Assembly: GCA_900555975.1 (NCBI GenBank) | Contig: USNI01000039.1 | Coordinates: forward strand, 1-8,264 | Source: an uncultured Desulfovibrio sp. | Lineage (GTDB): Bacteria; Desulfobacterota; Desulfovibrionia; Desulfovibrionales; Desulfovibrionaceae | Direction: 5' to 3' | DNA: 8,264 nt | Shown: one piece after another, positions 1 to 6,447 of the stretch | How the letters are laid out: every line of letters begins with the position of its first letter | How positions within the stretch are numbered: the stretch's first letter is position 1 | Made by a program: the position numbers and the translations under genes | The notes under the pieces: model-generated | Database searches by the model: none | The model's input: only the letters and a program-made list of their open reading frames with translations | What the model was told of the DNA's origin: nothing

Positions 1-686
1 TGTGCAGCAGTCCAACGTCGAAAGGCTGCGACGGCAATAAATCCGGACAGGCGCTGTGGAATGCTCTTCACGAAGAGATGAGGAAATGCGCCGTTCTTCC
101 CGATGCCGTCGAACTCGGTCTGCGCGGACCGCACCAGCGCATAAATGCCCAGACGGCGGTTCTGGCATGGATCATGCTCTGCCATCTCCATCACTGGAAA
201 ACTGACAGCCATACCATAGCCCTCGGCCTGAGTCGTGCCTTCATTGCCGGTCGCCTTCAGTTTGTACCGGCAGACAGACGGCATCCCGCCATGTGGCTGG
301 ACGGCGCTCACAATCCCCACGGCATGACGGCCCTTCTCAAAGCCGTCGAGCAGATGAAGGAAGAAGAGCGCCCCGGAGCCGTCGTTTTTTCCTGCCTTGC
401 CGACAAGCAGCCGGAAAAGCTGACCAGACTTGTCCTTCAGCTCGCCCGCGACATGCCTCTTTTCGTCCCCTCCATCAGGGATAATCCGCGTGCGGCAGCA
501 GGAGCCGATCTGACGGCCATGCTCGGCAGCCACGCCAGAGCGGAGAACAGTCTGGAAGAAGCAGTTCATGATGCCGCACATGCGGCACGGGGGAAACCCG
601 TACTGGTGTGCGGTTCCCTCTATCTGCTCTCGGAATTGTTTGAAATGTGGCCCGAACTGCTGGAACCTGCCCGGCAGAACTTCTGA
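1..686 (+). CDS. folC: Folylpolyglutamate synthase / dihydrofolate synthase, C-terminal part (5' end outside window)
   Basis: The reading frame is open from the left edge (first whole codon at base 3) and gives 227 residues before TGA, so this is the C-terminal half of a protein usually about 420-450 residues long. FolC is a cytosolic Mur-ligase-family enzyme that adds glutamate to folates with ATP; bifunctional forms also join dihydropteroate to glutamate. Visible signatures, in order, are the family motif GPHQRINAQ at the end of the central ATPase domain, GRLQFV a few dozen residues later, and WLDGAHNPHG, which opens the C-terminal Mur-ligase domain. The end, with CGSLYLLSELFE, is also typical of FolC. 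The ATP P-loop and the true start lie outside the window. selA follows after 78 bases in the same reading frame, and the two may be co-transcribed. Whether the enzyme is mono- or bifunctional cannot be told from this half. Confidence 0.9.
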   Translation, partial: CSSPTSKGCDGNKSGQALWNALHEEMRKCAVLPDAVELGLRGPHQRINAQTAVLAWIMLCHLHHWKTDSHTIALGLSRAFIAGRLQFVPADRRHPAMWLDGAHNPHGMTALLKAVEQMKEEERPGAVVFSCLADKQPEKLTRLVLQLARDMPLFVPSIRDNPRAAAGADLTAMLGSHARAENSLEEAVHDAAHAARGKPVLVCGSLYLLSELFEMWPELLEPARQNF

Positions 687-764
687 ACGAACGGCAACCG
701 GACAGGGCCACGACCTGCCAACAAGCCAAGTTACGACCTCTCTGATGTCGGAACGGGAGATGCC

Positions 765-2177
765 ATGACGTCATTATTCCGCCATCTTCCATCAGTGGAC
801 ATATGTCTGCACTGGCTGGAAGAACGTTTTTCTCAGACGCCGCACGGTGTGCTTCTCGAATGCTGCCGTGCAGTTCTGGACGGACTGCGAGAAGACATCC
901 GATCCGGACAAGTGACGGACCCCTCGGCTCTGAGCTCCGAAGCCGTCCGGAACCGCCTGGTCCTTGCCGTACGACGGAAGGAAAAGGCAAATTTCCGGCG
1001 CGTCATCAACGGAGCGGGCGTCGTTGTACATACGAATCTCGGCCGTTCCGTTCTTGCAGAAGAAGCGCAGAAAGCCGTGCATATCGCGGCCTCCGGCTAC
1101 AGCAATCTTGAATTCAATCTCGAAACCGGGGAAAGAGGCAGCCGCATCAGCCTGGTGGAAGAGCTGCTGTGCGGACTAACGGGTGCGGAAGCGGCCCTTG
1201 TCGTGAACAACAATGCCGCAGCCGTGCTGCTCATGCTCGATACGCTCTGCAAAGGCGGAGAAGTCATCCTCTCCCGCGGACAGCTTGTGGAAATCGGAGG
1301 AAGCTTCCGTATTCCCGACGTCATGGAACGAAGCGGTGCAACGCTGCGGGAAGTCGGCACCACCAACCGGACGCACCTGACCGACTACGAGAAAGCGCTC
1401 TCGGAGCAGACTCGCGCCATATTGTGGGTTCACCCCTCCAACTACCGCATCATAGGGTTTCACTCCAGCGTTCCGGCCTCCGATCTGGCCGATCTTGCCC
1501 ATGCTCACGGACTTCCCCTGCTGGAGGATCTCGGCAGCGGCAGTCTCATGGACTTCTCCCGCTGGGGCCTGCATGATGAGCCTACCGTTCCGGAGGTGCT
1601 CCGCCAGGGAACGGACGTTGTTACCTTTTCCGGTGACAAGGTCCTTGGCGGACCGCAGGCGGGCATCATTGTAGGAAAGAAAATCTATGTCGATCAGATG
1701 AAGAAGAATCAGCTTCTGCGCGCTCTGCGCTGTGACAAGCTGACGCTGGCAGCCCTGGAGGCGACGCTTCGTCTGTATCGGGACCCCGAAGACGCCCGCC
1801 GCCGCGTACCTACCGTACGACGACTGACCATGACCGCCGGGGAACTGCTTGTTCGAGCTGAAAAATTGCGGGACATTCTGACCGAAGAACTGGCCGGTCT
1901 GGCGGAATGCTCTCTGAAAAACGATTTTTCCCGCGTAGGCGGCGGCGCCTTTCCTGAACAGGGAATGCCCACCACACTGGTCTGTGTGCGGCCTGAACGC
2001 ATGTCTGCAGCACAGCTGAAAAAACATCTGCTTGCAACCGAACCTCCGCTTGTGGGCAGACTGGAAGACCCTTTCTTTCAACTGGATCCGAGGACCATGG
2101 AAGAGGAAGACTTCCTCGACGCGGCACGCGTTCTGAAAGAAGTACTGCAGACCTCCGGTACCCGAGTTCTCCCTTGA
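765..2177 (+). CDS. selA: L-seryl-tRNA(Sec) selenium transferase (selenocysteine synthase)
   Basis: SelA is a cytosolic PLP enzyme that converts Ser-tRNA(Sec) to Sec-tRNA(Sec) with selenophosphate, the last step in charging the UGA-decoding tRNA. The 470-residue product is full length (E. coli SelA is about 463). It starts with the N-terminal LPSVD motif (residues 8-12), which in the family belongs to the tRNA-binding region. It continues with VVVHTNLGR (86-94), VVNNNAAAVLLML (146-158), RGQLVEIGGSFRIPDVM (171-187), EVGTTNRTH (196-204) and DLGSGSLMD (255-263). The PLP-binding lysine is K292 in FSGDKVLGGPQAG. The ATG at 765 is supported by GGGAG five bases upstream and by correct placement of the LPSVD motif. 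The neighbours are folC and apeA; selB, selC and selD are not seen here, so they must lie elsewhere. Its presence implies that the genome encodes selenoproteins and that some in-frame UGA codons may be recoded. Identification is very secure. Confidence 0.97.
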   Translation: MTSLFRHLPSVDICLHWLEERFSQTPHGVLLECCRAVLDGLREDIRSGQVTDPSALSSEAVRNRLVLAVRRKEKANFRRVINGAGVVVHTNLGRSVLAEEAQKAVHIAASGYSNLEFNLETGERGSRISLVEELLCGLTGAEAALVVNNNAAAVLLMLDTLCKGGEVILSRGQLVEIGGSFRIPDVMERSGATLREVGTTNRTHLTDYEKALSEQTRAILWVHPSNYRIIGFHSSVPASDLADLAHAHGLPLLEDLGSGSLMDFSRWGLHDEPTVPEVLRQGTDVVTFSGDKVLGGPQAGIIVGKKIYVDQMKKNQLLRALRCDKLTLAALEATLRLYRDPEDARRRVPTVRRLTMTAGELLVRAEKLRDILTEELAGLAECSLKNDFSRVGGGAFPEQGMPTTLVCVRPERMSAAQLKKHLLATEPPLVGRLEDPFFQLDPRTMEEEDFLDAARVLKEVLQTSGTRVLP

Positions 2178-2237
2178 CACCGACTCTCCGGACTCCCGGA
2201 AAAACTTCATCCTTATAAAGTACAAGAGGTCATCATC

Positions 2238-3623
2238 ATGGACAAGCTTGCCTCATCTCCCAAATCAGGCTGGGAAATCTATCGGTCGAAGGAACACCGT
2301 CAAGCCATGTATGCCCTGGCAGACGACTACATCCGCTTCATTTCCGACTGCAAGACTGAAAGGGAAGCCGTATCCGGCGTCGTCGAACGCCTGCAGCAGG
2401 CGGGATATGCCGAAGGATTCGGAACCGATAAGGCTTGGCAGACTCTGCACGGCAAGGCCGTGTTCGTGGCACGCAGAGGACGCAGACCTCTTGCCGACGG
2501 CATCCGTCTCATCAGTGCCCATACCGACAGTCCCCGACTTGATCTCAAGCAGCATCCTCTCATCGAGCAGGTCGGCGTCGGTCAGGCCAAGACGCATTAC
2601 TACGGCGGCCTGCGCAAATATCAGTGGTTTGCCCGCCCGTTGTCCATACACGGCGTCATCGTGAAGATCAACGGGGAAAGTCTCCGTGTCCGTCTCGGCG
2701 AAAAAGAGACGGAACCTGTCTTCACCATTGCCGATCTGCTGCCTCATCTGGCTCACAAGGACGGTTCGCTCAAACTCTCCGAAGCCTTTGATGCGGAAAA
2801 GCTCAACATCATTCTCGGTCATGAACCCGTGCTTTCCGACGAAGACAAGGAAGAGGACAAAGCGCCAAAGGAAGCCGTGAAGGCCAGAATTCTCCAGCTT
2901 CTCAACGAAAAGTACGGTATCCGCGAAGACGATCTCATCTCTGCCGAACTTGAGGCCGTGCCTGCCGGTCCGGCGCGCTATGTGGGACTCGACAAGGGCA
3001 TCGTCGGCGGCTACGGCCAGGACGACCGCATCTGCGTCTACACGGCGCTTCGTGCCCTCCTTGATGCGGAAGATCCGGAATATACTTGCTGCCTCATCTT
3101 CTGGGACAAGGAAGAAATCGGCTCCGACGGCTCCACCGGTGCAAGTTCCCGCTTTTTCCAGTACTGTGTGGAGGACATGGCGGCCGCATGGGAACCGGAA
3201 ACCCCGTTCCGCAAAATCATGATGAACTCGAAGGCGCTCTCCGGCGACGTGCACGCTGCTGTTGATCCCGACTGGCAGGACCGCCACGAACTCAAAAACT
3301 CCGCCTTCTTCGGTTACGGTGTGGCTTTCTGCAAATTTACGGGTTCCCGTGGCAAGTACGGAGCCAATGATGCTCATCCGGAATATCTGGGTTGGATACG
3401 CGGCATTCTCGATGCCAGAAACATCCCGTGGCAACTGGCAGAACTCGGCAAGGTGGACGTGGGCGGAGGCGGCACCGTGGCACTGTTCCTTGCCGCCTAC
3501 GGCATGGACGTGGTGGACGCAGGCCCCGCGCTTCTCGGCATGCACAGTCCCTTCGAACTTTCCTCCGTACCGGACATCTACTCCACGAAACTCACCTATC
3601 AGGCCTTTCTTGAAGCCAAATAA
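2238..3623 (+). CDS. apeA: M18 family zinc aminopeptidase (aminopeptidase 1 type)
   Basis: The product is a 461-residue cytosolic metallopeptidase that removes N-terminal residues from peptides and, in its family, works as a large homo-oligomer with two metal ions per active site. There is no signal peptide. Visible ligand motifs are SAHTDSPRLDL (H95, with D97 beside it), GYGQDDR (D262/D263), WDKEEIGSDG (catalytic and ligand glutamates E292/E293), SGDVHAAVDP (D337) and LLGMHSPFE (H436). This is the usual M18 order, and the length fits the apeA branch. The stretch THYYGGLRKYQWFARPL (about 120-136) is also typical of that branch. AGAGGT seven bases before the ATG supports the start. It lies 60 bases after selA; no clear promoter or terminator is visible in that gap, only a small hairpin, so read-through from selA is likely. 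A strong hairpin follows at 3649. Exact peptide preference (acidic or hydrophobic N-terminus) cannot be read from sequence. Confidence 0.94.
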   Translation: MDKLASSPKSGWEIYRSKEHRQAMYALADDYIRFISDCKTEREAVSGVVERLQQAGYAEGFGTDKAWQTLHGKAVFVARRGRRPLADGIRLISAHTDSPRLDLKQHPLIEQVGVGQAKTHYYGGLRKYQWFARPLSIHGVIVKINGESLRVRLGEKETEPVFTIADLLPHLAHKDGSLKLSEAFDAEKLNIILGHEPVLSDEDKEEDKAPKEAVKARILQLLNEKYGIREDDLISAELEAVPAGPARYVGLDKGIVGGYGQDDRICVYTALRALLDAEDPEYTCCLIFWDKEEIGSDGSTGASSRFFQYCVEDMAAAWEPETPFRKIMMNSKALSGDVHAAVDPDWQDRHELKNSAFFGYGVAFCKFTGSRGKYGANDAHPEYLGWIRGILDARNIPWQLAELGKVDVGGGGTVALFLAAYGMDVVDAGPALLGMHSPFELSSVPDIYSTKLTYQAFLEAK

Positions 3624-3648
3624 CTTCTGTAACCACAAAAACTCTGCC

Positions 3649-3698
3649 GTATGAAAGAGGATGCCGCTCCGGATTCGGAACGGCATCCTCTTTCATAC
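3649..3698 (+). terminator. Long perfect hairpin after apeA, probable terminator
   Basis: An 18-base arm (3649-3666) is exactly complementary to 3681-3698. Inside it, after one C/A mismatch, TCCG pairs with CGGA around a GATT loop, so the whole hairpin has 22 base pairs. It starts 25 bases after the apeA stop. The outer pairs AAAGAG/CTCTTT provide a short U-rich 3' side, but there is no long U tract. It may therefore be a weak or bidirectional terminator, or an mRNA 3'-end stabiliser. Confidence 0.6.
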
Positions 3699-3894
3699 TC
3701 TGCTTCCATCAGGCAAAATCTCATCCGGCCACATTTCTCTTCTGCCCGGCTCCAGAGCTTACGGAGGAGGAATAGACGCCCTCTTCGGAAAATGTTGTCT
3801 GCGCCGAGGGGCAGTGCCGAAGATAGAGGTACGTTGCCGCATCTTCCCGTCACTTCTCATGGAAAAACATTAAAGCCGCATTGAACCAGGACTC

Positions 3895-3935
3895 AAAAAA
3901 AAAACGGACGCGCATGCCGACCATGCGCGCCCGTT
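3895..3935 (-). terminator. Rho-independent terminator for the minus-strand alcohol dehydrogenase gene
   Basis: On the minus strand a GC-rich 12-pair stem (3922-3933 with 3905-3916, loop of five) is followed directly by ten T (complement of A at 3895-3904). The one non-Watson-Crick position (3930 with 3908) is a G-U pair in the minus-strand RNA but an A/C mismatch in plus-strand RNA. This shows that the element is built for the minus-strand transcript. Confidence 0.85.
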
Positions 3936-3959
3936 CGGGGAATCGGATGTACAGAAGAA

Positions 3960-3984
3960 GATGCCGGAGAAAAACTCCGGCATC
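3960..3984 (-). terminator. Hairpin directly after the alcohol dehydrogenase stop codon
   Basis: A perfect 10-pair stem, GATGCCGGAG with CTCCGGCATC, surrounds a five-base homopolymer loop. It begins 11 bases beyond the dehydrogenase stop. On the minus strand it is followed by CTTCTTCTGT, which is pyrimidine-rich but not a clean U tract. It is probably the first of two tandem terminators, or a 3'-end stabilising hairpin ahead of the stronger one at 3895-3935. Confidence 0.55.
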
Positions 3985-3995
3985 ATTTCATGCTG

Positions 3996-5195
3996 TTACA
4001 GAGCCTTCTTGTAGATGGCCGCCACGGCAGCGTCGGTCATGATACGCGGGTTGGTCAGACCGCAGGCGTCCTTCTGAGCATTGGCGGTCATGATCGGGAT
4101 ATCTTCCTCGCGCACTTCCTTGCCGTACTTCTTGCCGAGGGCGATGAGGCCATCGGGGATATTCACATCGCGGGACAGTTCGCGAATGGCCTTGACGGCA
4201 GCTTCAGCGGACTCGTTGGCGGTGTAACCTTCGGTGCGTTCACCGAGCAGCTTGGCGATGCGGCCGAAACGGCGGCGGGCAGCGATGAGGTTGTATTCGC
4301 AGACGTAGGGAAGCAGAATGGCGTTGCATTCACCGTGGGGCAGATTGTAGAAGCCGCCCAGCTGATGAGCCATGGCATGAACATGACCGAGGCTGGCGTT
4401 GTTGAAGGCCATGCCGGCAAGGTATTCAGCATAGCACATGCCTTCGCGGGCTTCCTTGTCCTGACCGTTGGCAACGGCGCGACGCAGATAACGGTTGATG
4501 TATTCGATGGCCTTTTCAGCGCAGGCGTCCGTCATGGGAGTGGCAGCGGTGGATACATAGGCTTCCACGGCGTGAGTCAGAGCATCCATGCCGGTAGCGG
4601 CGGTCAGGGAAGGCGGCATACCCATCATGAGAACGGGGTCGTCAATGGCGACGCTGGGAGTGCAGCGCCAGTCGACGATGGCCATCTTAACCTTGCGGGC
4701 AACGTCGGTGATGATGCAGAAGCGGGTCATTTCCGAAGCGGTACCGGCAGTGGTGTTCACAGCGACGTAGGGAGGGAAGGGCTTGCTGGACTTGTCCACG
4801 CCTTCGTAATCCTGAATCTTGCCGCCGTTGCTGACGAGGAAGCCGACGCCCTTGCCGCAGTCATGGGAGCTGCCGCCGCCGAGGGTGATGAGGCTGTCGC
4901 AGTTATTTTCCTTATAAACGGCGGCTGCGTCTGTAACATTCTGATCTGTGGGGTTCGGAACGGCGCCGTCAAAGACAACATAGGAGATGCCGCCTTCATC
5001 GAGAATGTCAGTGATCTGCTTAAGGATACCGCAGGCGACGATACCCTTATCCGTTACTATAAGAGGATGCTTGGCGCCAAGGCTCTTCAGACGGTTGGGG
5101 ATTTCCTTACTGCAGTTAGGACCGACGAGAGTCACAGTAGGAATAAAGAAGGAAGTGATCTGTCCCTGGTACATGCATTTGACATCAGTGCTCAT
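3996..5195 (-). CDS. Iron-containing (group III) alcohol dehydrogenase
   Basis: This cytosolic NAD-dependent enzyme interconverts a primary alcohol and its aldehyde. The 399-residue length and motifs fit the Fe-ADH family (AdhB, FucO, DhaT). The N-terminal nucleotide domain has IVTDKGI (46-52), with D49 at the position that in FucO-type enzymes favours NAD over NADP, and LGGGSSHDCGKG (105-116). NTTAGTASE (147-155) follows. Metal ligands are D204 and H208 in GMDALTHAVEAY, H273 in HVHAMAH and H287 in LPHGEC, with the same 4/65/14 spacing as Zymomonas ADH II. The start at 5195 has AAGGAG five bases upstream; an in-frame ATG at 5279 would add 28 residues with no ribosome binding site and no family counterpart. 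From memory it is very like Desulfovibrio ethanol-type dehydrogenases; sulfoacetaldehyde reductase of Bilophila (SarD) belongs to the same family, so the substrate is open. It is transcribed away from the GlcG-like gene. Confidence 0.95.
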   Translation of the reverse strand: MSTDVKCMYQGQITSFFIPTVTLVGPNCSKEIPNRLKSLGAKHPLIVTDKGIVACGILKQITDILDEGGISYVVFDGAVPNPTDQNVTDAAAVYKENNCDSLITLGGGSSHDCGKGVGFLVSNGGKIQDYEGVDKSSKPFPPYVAVNTTAGTASEMTRFCIITDVARKVKMAIVDWRCTPSVAIDDPVLMMGMPPSLTAATGMDALTHAVEAYVSTAATPMTDACAEKAIEYINRYLRRAVANGQDKEAREGMCYAEYLAGMAFNNASLGHVHAMAHQLGGFYNLPHGECNAILLPYVCEYNLIAARRRFGRIAKLLGERTEGYTANESAEAAVKAIRELSRDVNIPDGLIALGKKYGKEVREEDIPIMTANAQKDACGLTNPRIMTDAAVAAIYKKAL

Positions 5196-5200
5196 AGTAA

Positions 5201-5206
5201 CTCCTT
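5201..5206 (-). promoter_or_regulatory. Ribosome binding site that fixes the alcohol dehydrogenase start
   Basis: On the minus strand AAGGAG is followed by TTACT and then the ATG at 5195-5193. This near-ideal spacing decides for the 399-residue form. The upstream ATG at 5279 has only GC-rich, non-purine sequence and AT tracts before it. Confidence 0.85.
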
Positions 5207-5250
5207 GATAGCATTGCTTAGCGGAAGGATAAGAGACTTGTACTGTATTT

Positions 5251-5318
5251 GTCCTACGGCAGCACGGTGAAAAAGTCAAAGGTTCTGAAAAAATAAAAAA
5301 AGAACTTTTTCATTTCAA
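5251..5318 (-). promoter_or_regulatory. Candidate promoters of the alcohol dehydrogenase gene
   Basis: Two sigma70-like arrangements read toward the dehydrogenase. One is TTGAAA (5318-5313), 17 bases, TATTTT (5295-5290). The other is TTGACT (5279-5274), 17 bases, TAGGAC (5256-5251). Neither -10 box is strong, and AT-rich DNA gives such matches easily, so the choice is uncertain. A 9-base inverted repeat, TGAAAAAGT at 5268-5276 with ACTTTTTCA at 5304-5312, overlaps both and could be a regulator site. Confidence 0.35.
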
Positions 5319-5422
5319 AATTAAGTATAAAAAATAATCAATTATTACAATATGTTTTCATGTTATATTAAAAACAATTCTCAAACTTTTTCCGTTCTAT
5401 TTCAAAATTCCATTTCAAAATT
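5312..5422. repeat. Three direct copies of ATTTCAAAATT in the divergent promoter region
   Basis: Exact 11-base copies lie at 5312-5322, 5399-5409 and 5412-5422. The last two form a tandem pair with a 13-base period, and the first and third are exactly 100 bases apart. The first copy overlaps a candidate -35 box of the dehydrogenase. They could be operator half-sites, but such AT-rich sequence raises the chance of coincidental repeats. Confidence 0.5.
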
Positions 5423-5685
5423 ATTTTCTGATTTTCTTTCTTGTTCCATTTGTATGAGTCCGTCACTTTCGCCTTTTCCTTTTTGTCGTTGATATCATAA
5501 TATATTGGAACAACATCAAAAATGATATATTCCGACGCATATAACCGCAGACTGAATCCGTATGAACGCAATCTTATCTACATCAATAATAATATAATAA
5601 TACGGTATTCCATATGGACAGGCAGACGAAAGTCTCCTCTTTTTGAGCGTCGGCTTGCATCGAATGCGGAAACTGTCTATGCCTC

Positions 5686-5715
5686 TTGAAAGGAGACCGA
5701 CTCTTGGGTTATAAG
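5686..5715 (+). promoter_or_regulatory. Probable sigma70-type promoter of the GlcG-like gene
   Basis: TTGAAA (5686-5691) is separated by 18 bases from TATAAG (5710-5715); each box differs from consensus at one position. Transcription would begin near 5722 and leave a leader of about 70 bases before the ATG at 5791. No other pair nearby is as good. Confidence 0.55.
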
Positions 5716-5790
5716 AAAAAAAACCGGAATCGCAGATAACGGCAACCTTTCGCCCTCTATCCGCATTCTAAAAAAAACGGAGATAGGATC

Positions 5791-6285
5791 ATGCGTCGCA
5801 TACTTCTTACCTGTGCTCTTCTGACAGCTCTTGTCGCCCCTGCTTCCGCAGCCGTGGATACCAGCAAACTGCAGCTTCCAGGTGATCTTACGCTTGAACA
5901 GGCGCAGAAAGTCGTGGATGGCGCGCTTGCCTTCGCCAAGAAGCAGGGCGTTCCCATGAACATCACCGTCATTGATGCCGGCGGTAATCTCAAGGCGTTC
6001 TGCCGCATGGACGGCGCATTTCTCGGCAGCATAGATGTTTCGATGAAGAAGGCCAAGACGGCCCGCATGTTCAACATGTCCAGCGCCGAACTCGGCGCAG
6101 CCGCTCAGCCCGGCGGAGAGCTGTACGGCATCGAGGTGACAAACAACGGTCTTGTGATCTTCGGCGGAGGCGAGCTGCTCAAGGACAAGAACGGCGTGAT
6201 CGTCGGCGCCATCGGCGTCAGCGGCGGCACCGTGCAGGAAGACACAAACGTGGCCAAGGCCGGCGTGGCATCCCTGAACAATTAA
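5791..6285 (+). CDS. Secreted GlcG/HbpS-family protein (putative haem-binding)
   Basis: The 164-residue product begins with a typical signal peptide: MRR, a hydrophobic core LLTCALLTALV, and an APASA cleavage motif ending at residue 20, so the mature protein is likely periplasmic. The rest is a single GlcG/HbpS domain (Pfam family of HbpS, GlcG and the PduO C-terminal domain). Typical segments are LTLEQAQKVVDGALAFAKKQG (about 33-53), NITVIDAGGNLKAFCRMDGA (57-76), SMKKAKTARMF (84-94) and IVGAIGVSGGTVQEDTNVAKAG (137-158). Streptomyces HbpS binds haem and senses redox stress, and other members bind cobalamin or have no known ligand; the ligand here is unknown. GGAG eight bases before the ATG supports the start. 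A terminator follows at 6350. Its position between alcohol dehydrogenase and aldehyde oxidoreductase genes recalls GlcG-like proteins in glycolate and diol loci, but no role can be assigned. Confidence 0.88.
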   Translation: MRRILLTCALLTALVAPASAAVDTSKLQLPGDLTLEQAQKVVDGALAFAKKQGVPMNITVIDAGGNLKAFCRMDGAFLGSIDVSMKKAKTARMFNMSSAELGAAAQPGGELYGIEVTNNGLVIFGGGELLKDKNGVIVGAIGVSGGTVQEDTNVAKAGVASLNN

Positions 6286-6349
6286 TCCGTACTTCCGGGG
6301 CAGCAACGCTTCCCCCGACACAGCAGCCGACCTCACCGTCGGCAGTCAA

Positions 6350-6384
6350 GGGCGGATGCCTCCCCGGCACCCGCCCATTTTTTT
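6350..6384 (+). terminator. Rho-independent terminator between the GlcG-like and nitroreductase genes
   Basis: GGGCGG (6350-6355) pairs with CCGCCC (6371-6376); after a mismatch TGCC pairs with GGCA around a TCCCC loop. Seven T follow at 6378-6384. Another small hairpin, GCCGAC with GTCGGC (6326-6343), lies just before it. It ends the GlcG-like transcript or attenuates read-through into the nitroreductase gene, which starts only 63 bases later. Confidence 0.85.
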
Positions 6385-6447
6385 AAGCAACGCCGGAAAA
6401 CTGCGAACGCAATTCCATCCCTCACGCTCTCAGCCGAAGGAGTCCCC

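Larger units (their letters stand above)
3624..3995. other. Convergent intergenic region between apeA and the alcohol dehydrogenase gene
   Basis: These 372 bases separate two convergent genes. They hold one hairpin facing apeA and two facing the dehydrogenase, listed separately. Between them (about 3700-3893) I see no gene with a credible ribosome binding site or a recognisable product. Short inverted repeats such as TCTTCGG at 3782-3788 with CCGAAGA at 3817-3823, and GAAGAT with ATCTTC further right, could fold but are no longer than expected by chance. The short open frames here (70-80 codons) are arginine- and serine-rich, look like noise and are not annotated. Confidence 0.7.
5196..5790. 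other. Divergent, AT-rich intergenic control region
   Basis: These 595 bases separate the minus-strand dehydrogenase from the plus-strand GlcG-like gene. By direct count 5281-5640 is 28% GC (101 of 360) and 5281-5460 only about 21%, whereas the flanking genes are clearly GC-rich. I see no credible gene: the longest frame (5571-5368, minus, 67 codons) begins at TTG without a ribosome binding site and encodes a lysine- and isoleucine-rich low-complexity product. The region holds the 11-base repeats at 5312-5422, candidate promoters toward both sides, the palindromes TGATATCA and CCATATGG, and a small AGAC-GAAA-GTCT hairpin near 5625. No known riboswitch core was recognised. It may be a regulated promoter region bound by AT-preferring proteins, or a remnant of a lost gene. 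Confidence 0.7.

Noticed and set aside
1176..3686. Long minus-strand open frames opposite selA (349 codons) and apeA (473 codons)
   Set aside because: They lie antisense to well-identified genes, lack family motifs and are the usual mirror frames of GC-rich coding sequence.
3700..3893. Possible small RNA in the convergent intergenic region
   Set aside because: Only short, chance-level inverted repeats and no promoter were seen, so there is nothing to support an RNA gene.
3990..5270. Plus-strand open frame of 426 codons opposite the alcohol dehydrogenase
   Set aside because: The product is glycine-, alanine- and valine-rich with no recognisable domain. The opposite strand has all the Fe-ADH ligands, a ribosome binding site and terminators.
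5368..5571. 67-codon minus-strand frame in the AT-rich region
   Set aside because: It starts with TTG, has no ribosome binding site, and encodes a lysine-rich low-complexity peptide of a type expected by chance in AT-rich DNA.
5662..5768. Perfect 9-base inverted repeat GAATGCGGA / TCCGCATTC as a leader RNA structure
   Set aside because: The left arm lies upstream of the predicted transcription start near 5722, so it would not be in the leader. With 89 bases between the arms it is close to chance expectation.
5917..5932. TGGCGCGCTTGC as a sigma54 promoter
   Set aside because: The GG-GC spacing is too short for a -24/-12 site and it lies inside the GlcG-like coding sequence.
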